64,000 bases of DNA from Dryococelus australis (taxonomy: Eukaryota > Arthropoda > Insecta > Phasmatodea > Phasmatidae), in assembly GCA_029891345.1 (NCBI GenBank), contig CM057003.1:13866709-13930708 (forward strand), in the 5' to 3' direction. Numbering within the stretch: position 1 is the stretch's first letter; each line of letters opens with the position of its first letter. This document shows, one piece after another, positions 11,060-21,800 of the stretch. The notes beneath the pieces are model-generated. The model was not told where the DNA came from. It was given only the letters and a program-made list of their open reading frames with translations, and searched no databases. The translations under genes and the position numbers were made by a program.

Positions 11060-12721
11060 TGTTGCGCACTTTAGCTTGCACCGACCGCCAGCTCTCCCGT
11101 TATGTGCGCGGTCTGCCTGGGGGTGGGGGAGGGGTGTGACCCACCTACACCCTCCCCCACCCCAAGGCAGACGCGTTCGCTGCCTCCTTCTTTCTTAACT
11201 ATCTTATTCTAAGTGTTATGTGAAGTTAAGGCCAGAAGGTAGGGCGGGATTTTATTGCGTCTCAGGGCTAACCCCTTACGCCTACAAGGAAGGGAAATCA
11301 TGCAAGGAGACATGCATCGCGGCAAAGAGGGATTGGGCAGCCGTGGCCTGCACTTTGGGGCCATGACTACCTCCCTAAGTGTACTTAGAGCTGGTCTTAA
11401 CTATGAAGAGCAAGGGAAAAGCCGTCGAGAGAGACGTAAAAACCCTTGCGACATAGAAGTAAAAATTTCAAAAATTAATGCCGGCATTAAATTAAATTAA
11501 ATTAAATGCTACAGGAGACAGAGTGTTTGGAAAACATGCTCTTAGTTAATAAAGTTGGAAAGACTAGTAAAGAGGGGGCGGGAGCTTTGTTTATTGTTAT
11601 CTTGATGCTGGCAGTAACCAGAGAGGTGTTTGGGAGCCTGTCAGCTGCCAGTAAGTGTCAGCAGGGTTGGCTCTTACTGATTTTTACTAGAACATTAAAA
11701 GATGGCAAGGACCTGTGGATGAATATACATACTAAGCTAGACTAATTGCCCTATAATAATATCTTAAATATAGCCTATAGTAGCATATATCCTCGGGGAC
11801 ATATGTATCTAGAATAATGCTGTGCTACCTCACAGTGGCCAGTCTCTGTAGCCATGGGCTGTGACAAAGCATATCTGCGGCCGTATACTGTAAGTGCACG
11901 GAACTTAGCAGCGGGAAGGGGGGGAGGAGAATTGATTTAGAATTACGGGGCTCGCTGCCTCCTTGCTTTCCCCGGGACGTCCGGGGAAAGATTGACAGCG
12001 GCGAGACCTGGCTGGCGTCACAGTCCCTCCTCTTCGCCCTGCTGGAGAAACCAACAAATGTAGAGGAGACGCAAGAATATTCTGGGTATTAGGTCCCTAG
12101 GCTCAATGCGAGATTTAGAGAAATTTCTGGGTGATGGCCTACGACCCTACAAATATTGCAGCGGTCCAACGGCCAGCAGTCTGACGGAGGCCATCTAGCT
12201 GAGTGCAGGAGCGAAGTTTAGTGCGAAACGACGGTGGACGAGATGTTCGTGGTTTTAATGGACTAGAGAGCGTGAAACTTGACGAGGGGGGGGATACTGT
12301 ACGTGAGAGCACTCGGAGAACTCTAGAACATTGCGGACTTGTGGCACCTGGACTAAACCGAGGAGGGCCTGGATGAACACATAATACGGATATGATTTAA
12401 AGATTCGAACTTTCGAATATGGCCATATAACTTGTAAAATATTTGAATAGGTTTCGATGCACTCTCTATCAGGACTGATTTTTTAATTGTTTAATTGTGT
12501 TAATTTCTTGAGGTAGTAAATTCTATTGATTGAAGTCATTAATTGTAAACAGTAAGTGAGTAAGTAATATCAATGCATTCTGAGATGTTGAGTCGAGAGA
12601 ATTTTGGTTGTAGTTGTAAATAAAATTAGGAAATTAAAAGTCACTCTTTTATTTAATTACGACCTCCATCCCGTAACGGAAATGGTTCAGCTAACTGACT
12701 TTTGAGAGAGAAATCGTAACA
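11060..12721 (+). mobile_element. Probable solo LTR, gypsy-like
   Basis: It begins TGTTGCGCAC and ends AAATCGTAACA, giving short inverted TGTT/AACA ends as in many gypsy LTRs. Flanks ATAC and ATAT match at 3 of 4. AATAAAATTAGG near 12617 could be a poly-A signal. No second copy is present, so this rests on ends and composition. A large G/C hairpin lies near the left end. Confidence 0.4.
11111..11172. repeat. Strong G-rich/C-rich hairpin
   Basis: The arms GTCTGCCTGGGGGTGGGGGA (11111 on) and TCCCCCACCCCAAGGCAGAC (to 11172) are inverted, about 25 bp each with few mismatches and a loop of about 10. The G arm could also form a quadruplex. Confidence 0.8.
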
Positions 12722-13536
12722 ATATAATATTTCAGCTGCAGAGTCACAAGAGAATCTATTACAACTGGTTTCCAAAGAATTGTTTGTAACAAGCACAGAA
12801 GTTTTTTACGTTGTGCAGTGTGGTGTGCGTTGGAAGCCGCTCTCCTTCTATCTTAACCATTCCATTCTGAAGCTCTCAGCCGTTAACCAATCACGAATGC
12901 CAGTAACGTATCTGTCCTCAGGGCTCGAATCGCTATAGGAGGTCGACATAGACGATGGCTCCACGTCCGAGCACGACATGTCTCGCAATTTTCGGAACCC
13001 CGAGGAGAGTTCGGCTGCCGCAGTAATCAGGGAGCTGTGCCCTCGGATATGCTTCCCTGGAGCATGACGCTAATAGCTGACAATTCAGGAATGCTCAAGA
13101 GGCAGTTGATGGGGGCGTGCCGTGAACGGCACATGTTGGTAGAACACCTACAATGTCGCTCACGACTTCGTCTAACGAGCTCCCAGTCTGTTATCGCTGA
13201 TCACAGTGTATGACGTTACTTACGTCGTGGGGCGGGCGATGCGTTTGTCGTGTCGGCGGATGCCTCCGGTGGGAACTCCTACGCCTGCTTCGTCTCCACG
13301 TGGGTGGTTGACTGAGGAGGACGTTGACATTTCTTTTATGACATGTTATGTTGGAGGGTGGGAGGGGAAGTAAGCAGGAAAGGAATTACACAGGTGGCTG
13401 TTTCCTGCTGTCCGTTTCCGTTATTTTGTGGAAGCAGCCGTCCGAGAGGTACCGTTCGGAATTTCGTTCCTCACTGCATTACAGACAACGTTACAAATTA
13501 AACTGTAAATAAACACTGTACAACTTGTTTGTTGTC
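12722..13536. other. GC-richer stretch without recognised content
   Basis: 12880-13330 is clearly richer in GC and CpG than its surroundings, but no frame, repeat partner or motif was found. Confidence 0.5.
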
Positions 13537-13604
13537 AATTCATGGTTTATTCGACCTTTTTGAATCAAACCTTTGAAAAATCTCCCCATGTATGACGTGT
13601 TTAG

Positions 13605-15989
13605 CCCTTTATCACCACACTATAAAAATCAGCACACAGTAACCACATTGGGGTCATATAGACCCCAAATTCCCAAAATTCATAACATTTTGGAGAAAAA
13701 GAATGGAAATTTATGGTTACTAAATACATTTATATCCATACACTAACACAATTAAAATGTATAATATAAATTTCTTACAGTTAAATAAAACAAATAGCAA
13801 TAAAAATATAAAAACCAACTCGAGATGAAAAAGATTAATGTTTTGTTTAGTACTCGCAAATTATTTTTTGTGTTTAGTATTTGGGAGAAACAAATCAAAG
13901 CAAACATCACAGTCTGTCTTAGAAATATTGTTGAAATCAAGAAAGTATCAAACCTACAAATACCATAACAACCTATTATTACATTTTTGTTGGAATTATG
14001 TCAATTTCTAAGGCAGGATAAAGTCTTTGTCGACGTATTCTTTATTCACTGCACTCCGGAGAATGCAAAGAACGGCGCTCATCATACATAGGACGCTGGA
14101 AGGATTCGCAGGTCAGTTTTGTCTTGCGATCCTTGGCTCTTGGGCAGAAGTGGCACCTTTGTTTTCTGTCCAAAGTAGCAGGCCTCACTGGAGTTTCAGA
14201 TTTAATATGAAGTATGTTGGAAATCATCATTCGAAGAGTCCTCCTCAGTGTTGAGATTTGAAGTCTGGATTGCAAGAATGGCTTGATGAGAAACACGCCT
14301 AACTCTTGTAGGAATATTTCGTCATATCAATTTCTTATGCTCAGCCCTCAAGTTGTATAGTACCATAGCATTGATAGCACTCTGGTTCATCAATCCATAC
14401 CAGATCCTTAGTGGCCAACGATTGCACATTCTGCATACAATGTAGGTATGACATAACTTGCCAAAGGTGTCAGTTCCACCCGTTGTTGAATTATAGAAGA
14501 CTATAACATCTGGTTTTCCTGACCCTTCATCAATTGAAGCTCTATAAAGCATGGAAGAAAGAACCAGAACATTTTTACTACTGGTTTTGCTCTTTTTGGC
14601 GTAAGAGACCAACATTTTGTTTTCATCAAATGCAAAGACTTATGTTCCTCGATCCTTTGCATGGAGAAATGATGGAGGAATCTCTGGTTTGTTACTTCTG
14701 AGTGTACCTATCATTGTAAGATTGTACGTAGTGAGCATTTGCTGGAAAAGTGGCACAGAACTGAAGCAGTTATCCACTGTAATGTTGCGTCCTGTTCCAT
14801 GGATGGGCTCACTAAATTTCCTTACATAGTATGTAGGTACCGGTTCATTACCGGGTCTAACCTTTCCACAGCATGGTATGGCATTGATCATTAATGTGAT
14901 TCTTGCATCGTTCATCATTACAATTTTCAGGCCATATTTATCAGGTTTTGATGCCATGTAAATGCGAAATCCACATTGGCCTCGAAATCCCATAAGTTGC
15001 TCGTCAATTGTGCAGTACTCGAAAGGTGTGTACCAATTCCTACAATTCGCAAAGAACATTTCCCCAAAGATCTCTGACAGCTGCCATATTATAAGTTTAT
15101 ATCCTCTGTGGTCTCGGGGTTTTGTCATCAAAATGCAAAACACGTTCCTAAAAATATGAACAGGTTTTCATTCATGGTTACTCTGTAGACAGAGCTTCCA
15201 AACTCGTAAGACCATAGTTCAAGTGTGTGCCTGTGACTATTCCTATGCACACCTGCTAAGTAGGCCTAAGAAAGCTTGTAGCTCTTCAATTGTGCAGTCA
15301 TGATGGCAGGTCTGCTGGTACCCTGGCTTTTTCTACTTATTTCTTTATTGGTTCGGTGTAGTACTTCATTCAAAATATTGCCAATAATCAGTATTTTCCA
15401 CGATTCTAAAGGAGTTGTTACATCCTTAGCTGTCCCCCTCGCACCAGGCAAGTGAGTAACTAAATTTCTTCTGAGAAGTCTTCCTCGTCTCTGGGGTTCT
15501 ACAGTATTCCATTGATATCCTCGCTTACCTTGAACCGAAGCAATATTTCTGATTCTAGCTGCAGTTATATGCCTATCGTCTGCATCTTCTTCGGCAACAC
15601 TAACTTCATCAGACTCCTTGGATTCTTCTAAAAGATAGTCGGGATCTTGATCTGAATCATCACCACCAGAAAGAGATTCTTCATTACTCTCACCTTCATC
15701 ATCCAACTGCACTCAAATAACGCCAAAATAAATTATTGTACGTTAGAAACACTGCACGCACATACATACATAGTCACCACACTGGGGTACACTGAACCCC
15801 CAGAAGATTTCCAACCTCTCCGTAACAAGCAACTGAAGCACAATGTGGTGCATCATCACACAAACGTTTAGGGGGTGCTACCAACTGAATTTACACGCAG
15901 GAGAAAAATGCCCTACTCCTAAATTAAAAGTGGCGCTGCTAAAAGAAATGTTACTGGGGTCTGACAGATCCCAGTGTCGTGACTAAGGG
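13605..15989 (-). mobile_element. piggyBac-like DNA transposon, complete ends, inactive copy
   Basis: This 2385-bp element has terminal inverted repeats CCCTTTATCACCACACT and, at the other end, CCCTTAGTCACGACACT (14 of 17 match). Flanking TTAG duplications lie at 13601-13604 and 15990-15993. piggyBac elements normally use TTAA, so the TTAG target is a variant. Removing the element and one TTAG restores the sequence of an older MITE (GTGTTTAGTTATTTCC), which confirms the borders. Subterminal palindromes of the type TTGGGGTC..GACCCCAA lie at 13648-13668 and 15953-15975, with a related one near 15782. Confidence 0.93.
14042..15712 (-). pseudogene. piggyBac transposase, frameshifted
   Basis: Minus-strand pieces cover most of a piggyBac-family transposase: an acidic N-terminal part (15712-15266, EEDADDRHITAARIR), the core (15143-14640) and the C-terminal core plus Cys-rich tail (14615-14042). 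The core shows TIDEQLMGFRGQCGFRIY with ASKPDKYGLKI, VDNCFSSVPLF and STTGGTDTFGKLCHTY. These carry the three catalytic Asp positions known for piggyBac (IDEQ, VDN, GTD), all still present. The tail has CHFC plus further Cys, as in the usual C-terminal zinc finger. Frame breaks between about 15266 and 15143 and near 14620 and 14300 make it a pseudogene. The transposase would cut and paste the element. Confidence 0.88.
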
Positions 15990-16320
15990 TTAGTTATTTC
16001 CTCAATACGCCCTGTATCACAAGCGTTTTATACTTGTGTTCATAAAAGTTACTTTTTTTCCTGTTAAATTGAAATGTTATAATGCTTCATTTATAAATAA
16101 TTTAAATTAAAAATAGGGGAAAAACAGGTATGTTGGTAATGTCTAGTGAGAAACAGTTTTTATACAAAATATCATTACAACTGAGTGCGCAAAAATGTGG
16201 TACGTTGTCCCTCTGGTGTAATTCTCCAGACTTGTTAAGCTTAGTTTGCATGAGGCGGAGGAATATCTTGGAAGTATAACATTAGCAGGGTTTCATAAAA
16301 GTAACCGTGAATGGATTATA

Positions 16321-17024
16321 GACCCTTGCTCTAGGCGGCGAATAACAAACCGTGACTTGTCTGATTCCACCTCAGGGCACAGGGAAACTACGAGAGTTAT
16401 GTACTGATAGCTTTTTCAATCGCTCGAGATGATATTGCATAATAATTAAAGTGAACGTTCTGGAATACTGCTTTAAGGCCTAAGCTCCGCCATTTTGTAA
16501 GTAAATATGAGTTCTATAGTTTTAGATCACGCCGAATGTTTATTTTCAAAATGGCGTGCATTAAATACGTACTTGGTTTAAAAATAACTGTCCTCTAATT
16601 TTTTCAGGTTAGTCAACCCTCTCTTCCAAACAGTTAGACTAATTGCAGTTGATGTTGATTCTCGTAAACCTAATCCTGCGGCTGTAATGTGGTTCGTTGC
16701 AAACCAGCTTGCAGTACGGGGTGATCTATGTTAGAGACCTGGGTAAAGCACGTGTACTATATATGTAATTGTCTCACTAGTATTGCATATTTTTCTGGTT
16801 TCATCTCTAGTGACGTCACTGTGAACAAGACGTCGAGGCCTACCTAAAAGCTTAGCTTTTAAGAAATTCATCAAACTATTTGTATCCATGTAGAAGACAG
16901 TATGCTCATGAGTTATTTGGTAAATTCTTGTTTTAAAAGTGAATTCCATACGATATTTGAGATGTGCTGCTGCCAATAATATCAAAGAGAAATGAAACGT
17001 TTATTGGAATATACATGTTATACA
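16321..17024. other. No gene or repeat recognised
   Basis: Only short chance frames. Confidence 0.55.
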
Positions 17025-17318
17025 CAGGGACCTGCAAAATTCGCGTTATTATTTGGCATCAGGCTAAACTTCACAGTACTGTATATACTCCAGCCGGCGT
17101 CGTTTCTCCATTGGTTGCCGCCTAGATGTGAAGTCACTCCCTTTCTGACTGAACTGCACGTTATTGGGGCACATAATTGTGAAGTGTTCATTAATTGGTG
17201 CAGGATTACCTGGGGCGTGTCAAATAAAGTACGCTCCAATTACAGACGTATTGTATAGGTACGTGAGGTTTAAGTTTAATGTGTCCCGGAATAATAACGC
17301 CAATTTTGCAGCTCTCTA
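17025..17318 (+). mobile_element. hAT-like MITE (CAGGGACCTGC type), copy 2
   Basis: 294 bp, from CAGGGACCTGCAAAATTCGC to CAATTTTGCAGCTCTCTA. Interior as in copy 1. Target duplication is unclear. Confidence 0.8.
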
Positions 17319-17321
17319 GTA

Positions 17322-17740
17322 ATATCTATAGTGTTTTCCTCTGTATTTCCACATGCCATCATCCTATTGGCCCTTGATACACTGGTCACGCCTACTGTAC
17401 TCTAGGACTTTTATTACCGGCTAGTTCTCAACCAATGAAGTCGCGCGTTGATTGTGTGCCAATTAATGTATTGCGACAAATGCAACACGTTTAACAATAT
17501 ATCGTGTTCTTTGAGGAAATTATTAAAAATGACAGTTTTATTCATAAGTACTTAAATGTAGACTACATGTGTTTTACTGCTTATATTCCGATAAAGTCCA
17601 GCGAAATAGCAAAACTATGGAAGTGTTAGTTTCTTCCTCAAGAGCAAATAAATTTCCATACAAACGTAGCCCCGATTATACAAGTGCATATTCCTCAAAA
17701 AGGTTAAATGGAGAGTCAGTGTTAAAGAAATACCTTTTCG
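17322..17740 (+). repeat. Dispersed repeat of about 400 bp, copy 1 (unclassified)
   Basis: It shares ordered blocks with 34660-35025: CTCTGTATTTC, CATCCTATTGGCCCTTG-like, CCAATGAAGTCGC, TATCGTGTTC, AAATTATTAAAA, AAAGTCCAGCGAAATAGCAA. No ends or coding capacity were defined. Confidence 0.6.
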
Positions 17741-18028
17741 ATAGATCGGTTTAAAAAATAACTGTTTCAAACGAAATTTATTTGACACAACTTTCTCCTT
17801 GTTAAGAAATGCTTAAAAAAATGTTATTTAATTCATGATTTTTTGTAGAATATAAATTATAAGGTCGAATTTTAGCGAAAAATGAATATTAAATTTGAAT
17901 GTTGGCTATATTCCTTATCGTGCCAGTATTCATTAAGAAACGTCACGTAGAAAAAAGTTATCTTGCTGCTGATAGGGAGTGCATGCGCATGTGGCGTGTA
18001 TCAGCGCCTCCCTTTTGTTATACTGTAA

Positions 18029-18200
18029 TACAGGCTGTTCACGGTAAACTGAGCACTTTTGAAAGCCCCCTCATTTGGGATAATAGTCAATAAATATATT
18101 TTATTTTAGCTTTAGATGTTAACTTCACAGTGCGGTGGAATATACACACTGTGATTATCACTTACATTGAAATATTTATTTAAAAGATTGTTAAAGAATA
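18029..18200 (+). mobile_element. F1 MITE, short form, right end lost
   Basis: The left end is ACAGGCTGTTCACGGTAAAC, then CTCATTTGGGATAATAGTC. It stops at a small tandem duplication (18195-18262). Confidence 0.65.
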
Positions 18201-18262
18201 TTTGTACTCCCTGTTAAGTGTGTGCCTTTGTATTTGTACTCCCTGTTAAGTGTGTGCCTTTG
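18195..18262 (+). repeat. Tandem duplication of 32 bp
   Basis: TATTTGTACTCCCTGTTAAG, then TGTGTGCCTTTG, occurs twice in a row, at the broken end of an F1 MITE. Confidence 0.85.
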
Positions 18263-18784
18263 TATTTGTTTCACATAATGTTGGGATTTTAGACAGTATC
18301 GGCAGTTACTCTTTCCTAGCAAAATAATTTTCTCAGTGCAAAATTTCGGCAAAAATTAATGTCGAAATCACATTCTCACTGTTTTAAATGTGCAAATAAT
18401 TAAAATTAACTTTTGTACAGAAATTAGATAATTCACACTGAATAGAAGACACCAAGAGCTACTTCAAGACGTTTATAAAATCATACACGGATTTTTTTTA
18501 AATATTTTTTTATATTATGGCTGCCTTTCGGTCGTCATTGCTAAATCTTCTGGAAATACACAGTTTGATTAATTTTATTTGTACATTAGCAAACAGTAAG
18601 ATTTTGGCATTGACAAACTATTTCGCAAAAAAACACAAGATCTAAAAAAATTATATATATGAGGAAACAGTAGTCATAGATAGTGTCTACACGCTGAACA
18701 GTCACTATGTGGTGCAAATATAAAATGATAATATTGCTAAGTGGTCTATCATTTTCTTATGTGTGGACTGTTTGTGTGTTCCAG

Positions 18785-18843
18785 TGGACGAATGGGAGAT
18801 GCTGGAAGATGCTGGAGCTGCGGCCGAAAAGGCCATCGCGCAG
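18785..18843 (+). CDS. Exon 1 seen (internal exon) of the TULIP-domain gene
   Basis: The acceptor is TGTGTTCCAG and the donor is CAG|GTTTGT. The 59 bases give two bases of a split codon and then 19 codons, DEWEMLEDAGAAAEKAIAQ, ending in phase 0. The acidic, alanine-rich helix fits the start of a TULIP domain just after a signal peptide. It is short, but it joins in phase to the next exon. A MITE starts about 20 bases after the donor. Confidence 0.6.
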
Positions 18844-21800
18844 GTTTGTTGTCACAATGATCACTAAGCTATAGTATTTCGGCGCTTTCTTCACACTTCC
18901 TTAAATCAATCCTTAGAAAAATCGCCTCATGTAAGACGAGTTTAATTATTTCCTAAATATGCCATGTATCCCTAGATTTGTATACCTCTTTTAGCATAAA
19001 AGTACCTTAGTTTGCGTTAAATTAAAGCTTTGCCTGAATAATTTATTCAAAAATTATAATATTTCATTTCTAATCAAATATTAATAAAACACATGTGTTG
19101 TCAGCGGCTAGTAAGAAATAGTTCTCAATGAAAATATGATTACAACTGAACGCCCTCGAATTCGGTGCGTCGTCATTTGGTGTAATTTTCTAGACATATT
19201 TAAGCTTAGTTTGCACGGGGCGGAGGAATATCCTGGAAGTAGAACTTCAGCAGGGCTTCAGAAAAGTGTGACGTAACAGTGTATGTATTATACGCTGTGA
19301 ATGGACAGTGATTGTTCTGGTATATAGAGCACTGTATTCCAGTGTAGCACTGCACCCAACAAGCAGAGTAGACAGCAGCACACTCACTGCCGATATTTTC
19401 TCAACAGATCGACTTAAACTCTATTCGAAAGAAGGAAAACGTTTATTTTGCGATTCCGGAAAATTTATTATAATGGTCATGTCAATGAAAGGAAAAAAGG
19501 GGTTTGCAAATGTGAACTCCCTGAACTATCCAGAATGAGAATACACTCTTCAGATTTTATTTTATTTAAAAAAAAACTTATATTATTTTATATTTTTGAA
19601 CATTTTAATAAGTAAATTCTAGCAACATATATTACACTACTGCAAAGAGGTATGCTTTAATCTCTCATATGCATGTAAAATCAAACTTTTCAGCTAATTT
19701 GGCAATGTACTTACTGGTTTTTAACGAACTCTGCATGCTGTACAGTAGGGTCCATTTTAAGCCACTCTACTCCTGCCTTAAACTTTATAAAGTTGAAAAT
19801 CTCAGTTTCAATATAAGACAGCTAGAGATCCTACAATTTCGTATTATAATTCAGCAGCGAGGTAGACTACATATAGTCCATTCACGGTCACTTCCAACTT
19901 TTCTGAAGTCTTGCTATAGTTCTGCTTCTAGGATATTCCTCCACCTCATGCAAGGCAATCTTAACCGAAATATAGAAAATTGCACCAGAGGGACAGCGCA
20001 CTGCATTCGTGCGCACTCTGTGTAATACTGTTTTTTTTATGAAAACAATTTCTTACTATGTATTACCAACATACATATTTTCTCTCTGTTTTATTCATAT
20101 AACTAGATACCTGCAAAATTCGCGTTATTATTTCGGGACACATTAAACTTAAAACACACCTACCTTTGCAATACGTTTGTGATTGGACCGTACTTTATTT
20201 GACACGCCCCAGGTAAACCTGCGCCAATACATGAATACTTCACAATTGTGTTCCCCAATCACGTGCAGTTTAGTCAGAAAGGGAGGGACTTCACATCTAG
20301 GCGGCAACCAATGGGGAAACGATATCGGCTCGAGTATGTACAGTTCTGTGAAGTTTAGCCTGATGCCAAATAATAACGCGAATTTTGCAGGTCCCTGCAT
20401 ATAACTTATAAATGAAATATTACAATTTATAGAGAAAAATAGTAGCAAAAGTTAAAACTAACCAAAAATAAAATACTTTCCTGTTAACAGAAACATGAAA
20501 GGCTTGTGATATATGACATATTTAAGAAACGAGCAAACGCGTTATACTTGGGATGATTATTCAATCTTTTTGATTAAAAAAACTTTGAAGAAACCGCGAA
20601 TGGAATATACAAGTAGGTATATGTTAGTTTCACGTTTGTCATTGGATCTTCACTCGCCCGTCTCTGATGCACTCAGTAGGACTCAGGACCAATAGTAAAC
20701 ACTCCGTATCATTCCGCTATACGTGAAGTTAACATTTCCATGAGCCTGTCCCCTTCATTCGAGCGCCTGACGAGCTAAACAGTGAAATTGTTATACGTCA
20801 TTCACGGTAAAGTGAGGACTTTTAAAAGCCTTCCCTTTTGGAGCAATTATCAATAAATGTATTTTATTGACAACCGATGCAGGTGAAACGAGGTGAGAAT
20901 GGAGCAGCTCTGGAATGAAAGGGCGGGGGAAACTGGTGAATCACGAGAAAACCCGCCAACCAGCGGCATCGCCAGTCACGATTCTCCCTAGCGAAAATCC
21001 GGGAGTGACCCGGCCAGGGTTTGAACCCGGTTCGCCTTGGTGGGAGGCGAGCAGTCTAACCGCTCAGCCACAGCGGCCCCTAAATGCACTCGAATTTTGT
21101 TTCCAGTGGCAGGAAAATGTTCATTTTTGGTTCAGCACATGTTACACGATGGATAGTGTTGAGTGTCGAACACAAGTGAGAGGAGTGCAGTGTCACGGAC
21201 TTGGTGTGTCCCTCGACTGTGGACAGTCAGGCGAGAGAAACTTCACATGCGCGCCCGCAAGCCACGTGGTTTCCGCGTGTTTCTTGCCAAGAGAGAACTG
21301 ATCATTTGCTGAGTGGTGCGCGCCCAGTGTCCGACCGCAACACAACACAAACCTTTTAAAGCTTGCGAAAGGTTAGCCGGGCCAGCGTAATTGGCCGACA
21401 CGACGGGATGACAGCGATCCTTTGAAGGTACGGTACTTCTCGCAGACAGAGCGAGAGAGGATGGAAAATGCTTACAACATTGTTCTTTCCTTGTTGCTCT
21501 GCATTTTTTTTTTTTACGTGTTTTCTTGCACTTATTCGTTATGTTTAAGTTTGCGTTATCATGCAAAGTACTGACATCCAGTACCTTTACTTGTGTTTAC
21601 CAGCAACTTGAATGTGCATGTAGGCCTCTGACTGTGTGGCATGCTCACTACTATTGGATAATACACATTTCTGACCCTGTGGTCACTAAAACGGGTTTTA
21701 ATTTGTAAAAGTAATGACAGATTTTCGTTGCATGGGATCCTCGGTTCGGAAACTAAGCAACGTAAGGATTTGTAGTCTTCAGACATAAGTTTAGGTTAAG

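Larger units (their letters stand above)
13537..16320 (+). mobile_element. MITE of the ATTCACGG family (F4), split by piggyBac
   Basis: The left part (13537-13604) and right part (15990-16320) are one F4 MITE. Its left end reads CATGGTTTATTCGAC then AATCAAACCTTTGAAAAA; its right end reads GCATGAGGCGGAGGAATATC, then ACCGTGAATGGATTATA. The piggyBac element sits between them. Confidence 0.8.

Noticed and set aside
11506-11745. A short frame with a signal-peptide-like start as the missing first exon
   Set aside because: It lies within the probable LTR, and no donor with the needed phase 1 was found at its end.
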